Source: Pseudoalteromonas byunsanensis (GTDB taxonomy: Bacteria; Pseudomonadota; Gammaproteobacteria; Enterobacterales; Alteromonadaceae). From it: 64,000 nucleotides of DNA. Each line of letters opens with the position of its first letter. Position 1 is the first letter of the stretch. A program made the translations under genes and the position numbers. Location of the stretch: assembly GCF_001854475.1 (NCBI RefSeq), contig NZ_MNAN01000031.1:330105-394104 (forward strand), in the 5' to 3' direction. This document shows positions 1-10,900 of this stretch, in pieces. The notes under the pieces are model-generated. The model saw only the letters and a program-made list of their open reading frames with translations, was not told where the DNA came from and searched no databases.

Positions 1-1389
1 TAATTCTCCTGCAAACAACTCTAGATCAAAACGTGTATGTTTTACTTCTCCTTCAATGGCGCTTGCCTCTAAACCAGGTAACGTCAGTTCGCCATAGTCG
101 TTGTTTTGCAAAGCAAACATCACCTGAAAAATCGGTGAATGACTCATACTGCGCTCAGGTTGCAATTGCTCTACCAACATATCAAAAGGCATATCTTGGT
201 TAGTAAATGCCTGTAGTGCCGTGTTTTTACTTTGTGCGAGCAGTTCGGTAAACGTCACGTTCTCATCAAGATCGGTTTTAAACACCAGCGTGTTGACAAA
301 AAAGCCGATCAAGGGCTCTATTTCTCGCTGTGTGCGTCCAGCTATAGGACAACCCATCACCACCTTAGACTCTGAACTCCAACGACCGAGCAATAAAGCA
401 AAACTACACTGTAACAACATGAACAGCGTGACATCATGCTGCTGACACGATTGCAATAGCTTTTGATACAAAGAGTTATCTATGAACTGTGTATATCCTT
501 GGCCTGCAAATTCTTGCTGAGCAGGTCGAGGCTTGTCTAAAGGCAAACCATGTGTGGTTGGAATATCACTTAGCTGCTCGGTCCAATACTCTAACTGCGA
601 TTGTAAGCGCTGCTGCTGAACTTCTGAGCGCTGCCAATGCGTATAATCGCTATATTGCACGGGCAGTGGCGGTAGAGGTGACGACTGGTCATTTACATAC
701 GCATGATAAAGCTGCACAAATTCGCGTGTTAGAATACCCATAGACCAGCCATCTGAGGCGATGTGATGCACTGTAAATAGCAGTGCACAGTAGTCATCAG
801 CCAACTGAACTAACGTTAATCGCAGCATTACATCGGATGCTAAATCAAACGGTTTTGAGAACTCATGCATCATCACCTGTTGTAATTGATCCGCTTGCGA
901 TGTGTCATCCAGTGCACTTAAGTCTATATTGCCGATGCTCAAAGGCTGTACCGGAGTCACTTTCTGGCGAGGTTCACCACCTTCATCAAAGTACACTGTG
1001 CGTAGCACCTCATGACGTGCAACCACCTCATTTAAAGCACGCTGTAACGCCTCGACATGGAGCGTACCGCGCAAATATATTGCGCGTGTCATATTGTATT
1101 GACTGCTAGTTTGCTCTAATTGGTCGATAAACCATAGTCGCTGCTGAGAATAGGACAAACGCGTTTCTTGGCCATGCGGCAACTTGGTGATCACGTTCGT
1201 ATTTGCCGCCGCATTGGCATGTCGAGCATCAGATAGAAAAGAGATCAAGTCATCCTTGTGGTGCTTGATCTTGGCGATTAAATCTTGAGATATCTGCGTA
1301 CTTTTTGATTTTGTCTTTAGTTTTCCATGCTCAACATACGGAAAAATACCGTGTTGATTGAGCTCTTTAACTAGATGTACAACTTGCAT
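1..1389 (-). CDS. NRPS protein 7, N-terminal part (TubC docking - C domain), cut by window edge
   Basis: The frame is open from an ATG at 1389-1387 to base 1 (463 codons, no stop), so the gene continues to the left of the window. An AGGGTG ribosome site lies about 7 bases before the ATG. Residues 1-50 form a TubC-type docking domain (starting MQVVHLVKELNQHGIF), followed from about residue 75 by a condensation domain (SYSQQRLWFIDQL core) with the catalytic motif HHIASDGWS near residue 208 (bases 741-767). The C domain looks like an ordinary LCL type, which fits an upstream carrier protein (end of protein 6) without an epimerase. It would join the next amino acid to the chain delivered from protein 6. 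It is separated from that gene by 549 bases, unlike the tight spacing elsewhere in the cluster, so it may have its own promoter. The specificity of its A domain cannot be seen here. Confidence 0.93.
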   Translation of the reverse strand, partial: MQVVHLVKELNQHGIFPYVEHGKLKTKSKSTQISQDLIAKIKHHKDDLISFLSDARHANAAANTNVITKLPHGQETRLSYSQQRLWFIDQLEQTSSQYNMTRAIYLRGTLHVEALQRALNEVVARHEVLRTVYFDEGGEPRQKVTPVQPLSIGNIDLSALDDTSQADQLQQVMMHEFSKPFDLASDVMLRLTLVQLADDYCALLFTVHHIASDGWSMGILTREFVQLYHAYVNDQSSPLPPLPVQYSDYTHWQRSEVQQQRLQSQLEYWTEQLSDIPTTHGLPLDKPRPAQQEFAGQGYTQFIDNSLYQKLLQSCQQHDVTLFMLLQCSFALLLGRWSSESKVVMGCPIAGRTQREIEPLIGFFVNTLVFKTDLDENVTFTELLAQSKNTALQAFTNQDMPFDMLVEQLQPERSMSHSPIFQVMFALQNNDYGELTLPGLEASAIEGEVKHTRFDLELFAGEL

Positions 1390-1938
1390 TTTATCACCCT
1401 GAATACCCAACAATTTCCTGTTGCTCTGTTATTTTTATAATTAATCGATTGATACAACCTTTTGGGCCTGCAACCTTTAACAGTGCAACCTACCAAGGCC
1501 TACCCAGCTTATGCTCCTTTTACGACAGCGACATATCCTTCTCCTAGTACGTCGGCACTACGGAATATAAGTCGATGTAGTGTCTCCATATTTTGGAAAA
1601 CTGTCACCTGCCATTTCTACTAGGTAAGATGTTGTGGATTCTTGAAATTTAGCGGGAAAAACTTTTTATTAGAGCAAGGTTAAATCATCTAAAATTGCTT
1701 TAACTAATTGATTGGTGGGTTTAAGTTATGAGATGACGGCCAACTTTTCGGCGCAGAAAGTGATGTACATCAAAATAAAAAAAGACGTACCTTGTATTAG
1801 AGGATAAAAGGAACAAGCTGTCACAAACAAGCGCGTTGCGATGTGCAACATGACATCCTGTTCCTTTGGATTGAATACCAGCTTCCTTGCCGGTTTTGAC
1901 ATTAACTCATTTTCACTATTAGGTTAGTAAATCTCGTT
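1390..1938. other. Intergenic gap between NRPS genes 6 and 7
   Basis: This 549-base stretch holds no convincing gene. It is A/T-rich and contains one clear imperfect inverted repeat (1807-1867, listed separately). It is the only sizeable gap inside the synthase block. A promoter for gene 7 could lie here, but no box is clear enough to call. A small shape element, CACTAC at 1555-1560 paired with GTAGTG near 1576-1582, is too short to interpret. Confidence 0.6.
1807..1867 (-). terminator. Imperfect inverted repeat after NRPS gene 6; possible terminator
   Basis: The arms are 1807-1823 and 1851-1867, with 15 of 17 bases pairing. The 27-base loop contains a smaller hairpin, TTGC-GATGT-GCAA. The element lies 72-132 bases downstream of the stop of gene 6. 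Read on the minus strand, the second arm ends in only four T residues, so as an intrinsic terminator it is weak. It could instead be an attenuator or RNA-stabilising structure ahead of gene 7. Confidence 0.45.
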
Positions 1939-4900
1939 TTACCATTGCATCTCCACTAACTCAGACTGCTCATCAAGCCCAACTAAGTTGTGACTTAGAG
2001 TCACTATTTCATCGATAGTTTGCGCAAGATGCATCACATCACGTTGGTTGAATACTTCAACCAGTGGTAGCTCAATGGCAAAGACTTCTCGCACCATACC
2101 TACAAAGCGCGTGGCATTAAGAGAGTGCCCGCCCAGAGCAAAGAAGTCATCATGGCGACCAACCTGCTCGATACTCAAGATGTCTGCAAATATTGACGCG
2201 ACGGCTTGCTCTGTCTCTGTATCAGGCTCAACATAGTTTTGTTGCCCCATTACATCAGGTTTAGGTAGTGCTTTTCTATCTATCTTGCCATTAATACTCA
2301 ACGGCATGTTATCTAGATGAACAATCGCACTCGGCACCATGTAGTTAGGTAATAACTGCGCTAGGCGCGTTTTTAGTTCCATTAACCAATCGCTGTGGAT
2401 GATGGCTTCACGGTAAGTTGTAACATAAGCTACAAGCTGCGCTTCTCCATTGCCGTCTTTTAACATGGTCACTAAAGCATTGTTAATATCCGACTGCTTC
2501 ATAAGCACTTGCTCTATCTCAGCAGGTTCCACACGATATCCACGTACTTTTATCTGTTGGTCAGTTCGGCCCATATAGTACAACTGCCCTAACTCATCGT
2601 AACGAACTAAGTCACCAGTTCTGTACAAGCGCTCGGTTATACCATTGGCAAAACTCTTTTCGATAAAGCGCTCAGCTGTCAGATCAGGGCGGTTCAAATA
2701 CCCCTTCGCAACACCTTTACCTGCGATATACAGCTCACCCACACAGCCTACTGGCACCACTTCTTGCTCTGGCGATAACACGTACAGACGCGTATTTGGC
2801 ATCGCACGACCAATTGGTAATACTTCAATATCGCTATCGAGTTTTTCGCTCACATTGGCGATAGTACAACCCACCACGCTTTCTGATGGGCCGTAGTGAT
2901 TATAAATCACACTGTGAGGGAAGAAGCTTTGTAGTTTTTTCGCATCGCTTGGTGCAAAACTTTCTCCACCAATTACAAATACATGACACGCTTGGCTAAC
3001 AAAAGATGGTTCCATCAAAGCCAACATGGCATTCACATGCATCGGCGTCATACGCATCAAGTACTGACGCTTATCGCCCTGGGTAAGTGCACGATGTAGC
3101 CCTGAGATCTCTTCATCCATTGCTGTCATGGTGACCGTACCACCAGCCAATAGTGGTAAATACAAACTAGGCACTGTCAGGTCAAACGCATGTGAGGTCA
3201 CCACCAATGAACCAGTCAAATCAGTGTTGTAGTACAAATCTAGACCCGTTTGACAGTAATCCATCAAGCCTTGGTGGTGTATTTCAACTCCTTTTGGTTC
3301 ACCCGTTGAACCTGAGGTATAAATCACATATACGCTGTCACTGCCACTTGCTGATACCGCACAGTGTTCTTGTGGTATCACGTTTGCTAACCAGTCAGTA
3401 CTTAGTGCATCATCAACTAACATCACATCAACATCACACTTCGCAGTTTGCTCCGACAGTTCTGCCACCGATACCATCAGTTTTAGCTCTGAGCTCGAAA
3501 CAATTTTTTCTACGCGCTGCTGGGTATTTTTCAAATCAATTGGCACATAAACCAGTCCAGAGTTCATCACCGCTAACAACGTGACCATTAACTGTGGGCA
3601 ACGAGGCATATACAAGCCAATGCGGTCTCCTTTACGTAATCCTTGTGACTCAAAGTACGCACTCATACGTGTTGCTTTGTCTACCAACTGTTGATAGCTC
3701 AATTGCGCCTCACCCGCTTGCACTGCAATAGCGTCAGGGGTTTTGCTAGCTTGCGCAAAAATTCCTTGGTGTACTGTAGCTGTTTGAGCATCTTGACGCG
3801 CGGTATCATTCCAATGCGCCAACTGCTGTACCATCTCATCTTGGCTCATTAATTCAGTAAATGAGATTGCGTTGTTTGGTGTCTGCGTAATGTTCTCAAT
3901 GATACGCTGACTATATTGCAACATACGCTCAGCCATCGCTTCTCCAAAGGTTTCCTGATCAATATCCAACGTTAGATTGAAGGTATCTTGTGCAACTTGT
4001 TTTACTTTTGAGTACGTCACGCTAATCAAATAGTTTTGTTCAAGTGATCCTTGAGCACCCATTACCTCGATGTCATCTGCAAGGCTTTCATACACATGAA
4101 AATCAACATAGTTAAACAGCGATGATGAGAAATCCAATCCTGCATCTTTTTGCATAACGCTCAGCGGTAATGTGCGTTTAGAGGCATCTTGCGACACCTG
4201 TGCATCCACTTGCTTAACTAAATCCTGCCAACTGTGATCTTCTAAGCTCGTTACAAATGGTAGTGAGTTTAAGAACAAGCCTAGTGTTTTGTCCGCACCT
4301 TCATATTCAGGTCGACAATTCGCTACAACCGAGGTCACAACGTCTTTGTTACCATTAACCAATGCTAATAACACTACATGCGTGGTCAGTAGAATACTTC
4401 TCTCCTGCACACCCAACTGCTTCGCTAAGTCACGAATTTTTTGGCTCGACTCTGGACTAACATCGAGTACCTGACGTGATTTACCTGTCAGTGTTTTACC
4501 TGCCCACCACGGCAGATTTGCATCTTCTAGTTTGCTACGCCAATAATCTCTCACTTCTTGTGATTGCATGGCAGCTTGTTCTTGGTGCACCAAATATTTA
4601 TAAGGTAGAGCCACATCGTTACTTGCTTGATAGGTGCCTTCTCTGCGTGCAATGTACTCATTAAATAACTGAGTATTTAACGTTGCAATACTCCAACCAT
4701 CAAATAATGCATGATGGAAACTTATGGTGTATTGGAAGCACTCATCATCTAGTTGGTGAATGTATATGCGCCACAGTGGTTTGCTAAAATCAAACGCTGA
4801 GTTTTTCTCTTCGTTGATCCACTGAGTCAAATACTCAGCCTGCTGCTGCTGTGTCATTTCAGCTAATGACACCACTTCAGGCTCAACGTCCAGCTGCTTG

Positions 4901-7900
4901 TACACCAACTGAGTCGGAGCACGGGAGTCCATCACAAACAAAGTACGTAGAATTTGATGGCGCTGTGCTAATGAAGTTACTGCTGCTGCGAATGTCTGTG
5001 CATCAAATGCCGACTTAATCTTAAAGCTCATAACATCATGATAAATGCCCTGACCGCCTGCCAATAAGTTATGGAACACCATACCTTGCTGTAATTGTGT
5101 CATGGGATAGGCATCTTCGATACGCTCGAAATCGGCTTGCTCACGTAGTTTGGCATACTCAGGCTCTTCCAACATCGAAAAAGCAGGAACATCCGGCAGT
5201 GATAGCACTTCTTCTTGAGCAACCACAGACGCAAGCTGCTTAATTGTCGGATTCTCAAAAAGTGCACCAATTGACACTGAGTAGCCAGACTCTTTCATTT
5301 TTGCCACCAGACTAATCGCTCGAATAGAATCCCCACCGAGTGCAAAGAAGTTATCGCTAATGCCTACTCGGTCTACTTTCAATGCCTGTTGCCAAATATC
5401 AACCATTGATGCTTCAACTTCTGTTTCTGGCGCTTGGTAATCCTCAACCGATGCCGAGAAATCAGCTGCAGGTAGTGCTTTTCTATTCACTTTACCATTA
5501 ATGGTTAGTGGGATTTTATCAATTACAACGAAAGCCGCAGGCACCATGTGTGGCGCTAAGTTTTGCGTTATGCTCGCTTTTAAATCAGCAATGGCTTGTT
5601 GTTCCTCTTGCCCCTCAGTCAGCACCACATAAGCCACTAAGCGCTTATCGTGTAGCTCACCTTGCGTTAGAACCAATACTTCATTGACTGAGTGATGGTC
5701 GCGGATCTGATGCTCAATTTCGCCCAGCTCAATTCTAAAGCCACGGATCTTCACCTGATCATCAATACGTCCCAGATAAACTAGCTCGCCAGTATCAGTG
5801 CGTTTAACCAAATCCCCAGTACGATACAAACGCTCACCAGGAGTAAATGGGTTGTCAATAAAGGCACGCTCGGTCAAATCATCACGATTTAAATAACCTC
5901 TTGTGACACCATCACCACCCACATATAGTTCGCCCGGCACACCAATGGCAACAAATTGCTGTTCTTGGTCAAGTACATACGAAGACAGGTCCAACAAAGG
6001 AAAACCTATCATACTTCCTTGCTCACTCAGCACATGCTCCAGAGTTACGCGCTTGTAAGTAACATGTACGGTGGTTTCGGTAATACCATACATGTTGATA
6101 AGTTGTGGTGCATCGTCACCATGACGTGCAATCCAAGGTTTCAAGCTGGCAAAGTTCAATGCCGCCCCGCCAAAGACCACATAACGTAATGTATCATGTG
6201 ACTCTATTTGATCTTGTTGGCTAAACAGTTCAAACGCCGCAGGTGTCTGGCTTAATACCGTAACCTTTTGTTCGTTTACTAAGGCACTAAAACGCTCAGT
6301 TTCTTTGGCTACTTCTTTTGGCACAACAACCAGCTTCGCGCCATAAAATAGTGCGCCCCAAATCTCCCAAACCGAGAAGTCGAATGAAATCGAGTGAAAT
6401 AAGCTCCAAACATCCGTTTGCTTAAAGTCAAAATGTTCATCTGATGAGCTAAACAAACGCAATACATTACGATGCTCTACCAGTACGCCTTTGGGCTTGC
6501 CTGTTGAACCCGAGGTATAAATCACATAGGCCAAGTTCTGTAGCGACACATTCGCATCTGCTGTGCTGATGTTATCTTTACGGAAACCTTCATAACGCTC
6601 AGGTTCATCAACCAACACCAACAACTGTTCATCCGTCGGGATGGTTTCTTGTAGATGTGACTGAGTCAAAACAATGCGTATGTCACTGTCTTCAAGCATG
6701 TATTCGATACGAGAGTCTGGATAATCGGGGTCTAGTGGCACATAGGCCGCACCAGATTTAAGAATCGCTAAAATCCCCACAATCATCTCCAATGAACGTT
6801 CTGTGTATAAGCCCACCAGTTCATCTGCTTCGACACCTTGTGTCATTAAGAAATGCGCGATCTGGTTAGCACGTTCGTTTAGTTCACTGTAGGTCAATTG
6901 CTGATCATCACACACAACCGCTACTGCATCAGGATATTGTGCTACTTGTGCCTCGAACTGCTCGTGAATACAACGCGTCACTTCATAGGTGTTTCGTTGT
7001 TCACCCATACTTAGCAATTGTGTTTGCTCTTGCTCTGTTAATAATTCAACCTGTGTCAACTGCTCACACTGCGGCAGTTGTAATAAGATCTGAATATAGT
7101 GTTCAAGTACGCGCTGTACGGTGCTTTGTGCAAACTGATCTTTGTAATAACTACAACGAACGATCAACGTGTCGCTAAGGCCTGCATTGATAGTCAGTTT
7201 GTATTCATTCTCTTCGAAGGCATCCACCGACTCAACGGCAATACTTGCTTCTTTCTCCGCGCTTACCGCTGCATCCAACGGGTAGTTTTCAAATGAGAAG
7301 ATGCTATCAAATAGCTGATAACCGCCCTCAACCTCGCTGTAAGACTGAATTTCATTAAGTGGTACATAGCAATGTTCGTTCGCTTCTTGGAAGTTAGCAT
7401 GCATCGCCTGTAATTGCGCACGGATTGATTGTTTATTATCAAGGTTGAGCACCACGGGAATGTTATTGATAAACAAGCCAACCATTTGCTCTACGTCCAG
7501 CAATTCACCAGGACGACCCGATACTATCGAACCAAATACCACTTGTTCTTCATTACTGTAGCGGTGTAGTAAGTAACCCCACGCGAACTGCAGTAAAGTA
7601 TTAACGGTCACTTGTGCACTGGCTGCAAAGTCTTTTAAACGAGCTGTTTGTTCCTTTGACAATAACTGGCGCTGAACATGGTGGCCGGTTTCTCCATCCG
7701 TTGGTAATTTATCAATATTTAGCGGTGTTGGGTTATCAATGTGTTCCAACTGTCCACGCCAATATTGCTGAGCATCACTTTGTGAGCGCTCACCTAACCA
7801 GCCAATATATGACTCATAGTCACCACTTGGAGCACTTACTAACGGCTTGCCTTGCATTAAACTCTCATAGCTTTCAACCACAGCACCGTACACTATTGGT

Positions 7901-10900
7901 AAGCTCCATCCATCTAGAAGAATGTGGTGGTGAGTCCATAATAAGCGGTACTTGTCATCTGCAAGCTTGAACACCACAACTCGCATCATAGGGGCGCTAT
8001 TTGCCAAATCAAAACCCTGTTGACGGTCTTGCGTTCTAAATTCATTAAAGCGCTGTTGTTGCTGCGGCTCATCTAACTCACGCAAATCTTCAACACGCCA
8101 AGGTAATGTCGCTTGCTTGACCACCAACTGATGAAGTGACTCACCTGAGCCTACAAAGAGCGTTCTAAATACATCAAAGCGCTCTATCACTGATTGCCAT
8201 GCCTGTTGGAAGTACGTGAGGTTAATCTCCCCCGTAAAGACAAAGTCACTCTGTGTTAAATAGGCATCATTTTTTACCAAGCTTTGGAACATCATGCCTT
8301 TTTGCATTGAAGTCGCAGGATATAGTCTTGCAATATCGTGCTGTTGCTGTAACGCATCAAGCTCTTCTTGAGTAACGGATGCCAAAGGGAAATCCGATGG
8401 CGTATATTGTTGTTTTACAACCTTGCAGTGTGCCACAAGCTCGATTAGTGCTTGCTCTAACAAGTTACTAAACGACTTGATGTTATCAGCCATAAAGCGG
8501 TTTTCACTGTAATCCAGTGCCACTGACAAACGTCCTTCACTCACTAGCGAGTTAATACCCAACAAGTATTCGCGTTGGTGCTTGTCACTCACAGCTTTAC
8601 CTAAATTTCCTTCTGCAAAGGCGAAGCCACTCTCATTATCAACCGCCTGATCGAACTGACCTAAGTAGTTAAACAAAATCTGAGGATTATATTGCCTTGC
8701 TAGCTCAGGATTGCGCTGCGCCCAATAACCAAAACCAATACCATTATTTGCAATAGCACGGTAACGCTCTTTTATGTCTTTGATGGTCGCACCCATTTCA
8801 GCATCGGCACAATTAAGAACCAACGGATAGATACTGGTAAACCAACCTACCGTTTGACTTGTATCAATGTCATCAAATAGCGGCTCACGACCATGGCTTT
8901 CTAACATCACAGAGACGGTATCGAGCGTTTGCCACTGGTGTAATGCCTGCGCCAATGCAGAGAGCAATAATTCATTAATAGTTGTGTTATAGCTGCTTGG
9001 ACACTCTTTTAATAACGCTTGTGTATCTTTTTCATTGAGTTCGAAGTGCCACATTTGTGTTGAAGCTTGGCTATTGTCACCCTTTTCATCAAAGTCGCTT
9101 ACAATCTGGTCTACTGGCTGTGATAGTGACCAAATATCTTGTGCTGGGTCTTGGTAATCTGCGAGCGCTTCAGTCCACTGTTGATAACTTGATGTTTTTG
9201 CGCCTAATGCTATCTCATGGCCTTGGTTCAATTGACCATAAGCTTGCATTAAATCTTGTAGTAGTACACGCCAAGACATGCCATCAATAATTAAGTGGTG
9301 TGCAACAAATAATACATACTGCGTGTCTTTTGAACTCAGTAATACCGCGCGGATCAACGGGTCGCCTACTAGCGCAAAGTTACTTTGATATTGCTCACCG
9401 ACTTGTTCAATAAATTCAGCCTGTTGTGCAGAGTCTTCTGGCAAATCCAATGCTACAACACAGGCATTAATCTGTTGCTCACTGAAGGTTTGGTACTGAG
9501 CACTCCATTGGCCTTGTTGATCTTGATTGAAGCCCAAACGCATCGCATCGTGTCGAGTTATCATGGCGTTGACAATGCGCGTCAGCATCGCTTGATTCAG
9601 ATCACTGGGTACAGACAACAGCACGGCTTGGTTAAAGTAATGATGATCAACTTGCGTGTTGTCTAAATATGACTGCTGAATTGGCAACAATGGTGCATTA
9701 CCACTCAACGCTTCTTGTGTTGCTTTAACTTCTTGCGGTGCTTGTTCGCTAAGATCAGCCGTCAACTTCTCAATCGTTTGTAACTTTAACAGCCCCTTGG
9801 TGGTGATGTTGATACCTTTTTGGTTCGCTCTAGCCACCGCTTGAATAGACAGAATCGAGTCTCCACCCAGTTCAAAAAAACTGTCAGTAATACCAACTTG
9901 TTCAACCATCAATAGTTGTTGCCATTGTTCACACAATAAGGTTTGTACTTCGTCTGCTGGGGCAACGTAAGCATTTTCTCTACCAGCGCTTAAATCTGCA
10001 ACAGGTAATTTAGAGGTGTCCACCTTACCGTTAGGCGTCAGTGGATAACTGTCAACCGTCACGATAACCGAAGGCACCATATAATCAGGTAAATGGTCTT
10101 TAACGCCGTTCAACACAGCATTACTATCTAGAGTATCTCCATCTTTGATCACATAAGCGACCAGACGTTTTAGCTGTGAGTGCGGGTCTAGGATCACTAG
10201 GGCTGATTTCACACCCGCTTGCGCTTGAATTACCTGTTCGATTTCACCGAGTTCGATACGGAAACCGTTAAATTGAATTTGATTGTCAATACGGCCTAAA
10301 AACTCCAGTTTGCCGTTTTCCAACAGGCGAACATAATCACCAGTGCGATACAAACGCTGTACTTTGCCATTGCCTAAATCGCTTTCTATAAAACTGCGCG
10401 CGGTCAATGTTTCGTTGTGTAAATAACCTTTAGCTAATGATGCACCAGCGATAAGTAGTTCGCCTGCCGCGCCACGAGGAACCAATTGCTGTGTATTCGG
10501 AGCCACCACGTACAGACTTAAGTTCGCCAATGCGCTGCCGATGCTGACCACTTCGTTGGCACGGATACGGTCAACCGATGCACATACCGTACTTTCAGAC
10601 GGTCCATAACCATTGTAAAGTGGGAATTTGTCAGCCCAGCGCCATGCAAGTGCCGTTTCAATCGCTTCACCGGCCACAATCAACGCATCAAACTGATAAT
10701 CACGCTCAATATCCATATGAGTTAACAACGAGGGCGGTAATGTGGCATGAGTAATGCCATTATCAACTAGGTAATCGGCCAAATCTTGTGTAGAGGTACG
10801 CGCGCCTTCAGGACAGATATATAAGCTTGAGCCCGCCAGCAATGCCATCATCCACTCCCAAGTAGCGGCATCAAAACTGATAGAAGCAAATTGCAATACT

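Noticed and set aside
221..1109. Several plus-strand open frames opposite the start of NRPS gene 7
   Set aside because: They are antisense shadows of a clear C-domain frame on the minus strand and have no ribosome sites or family resemblance.
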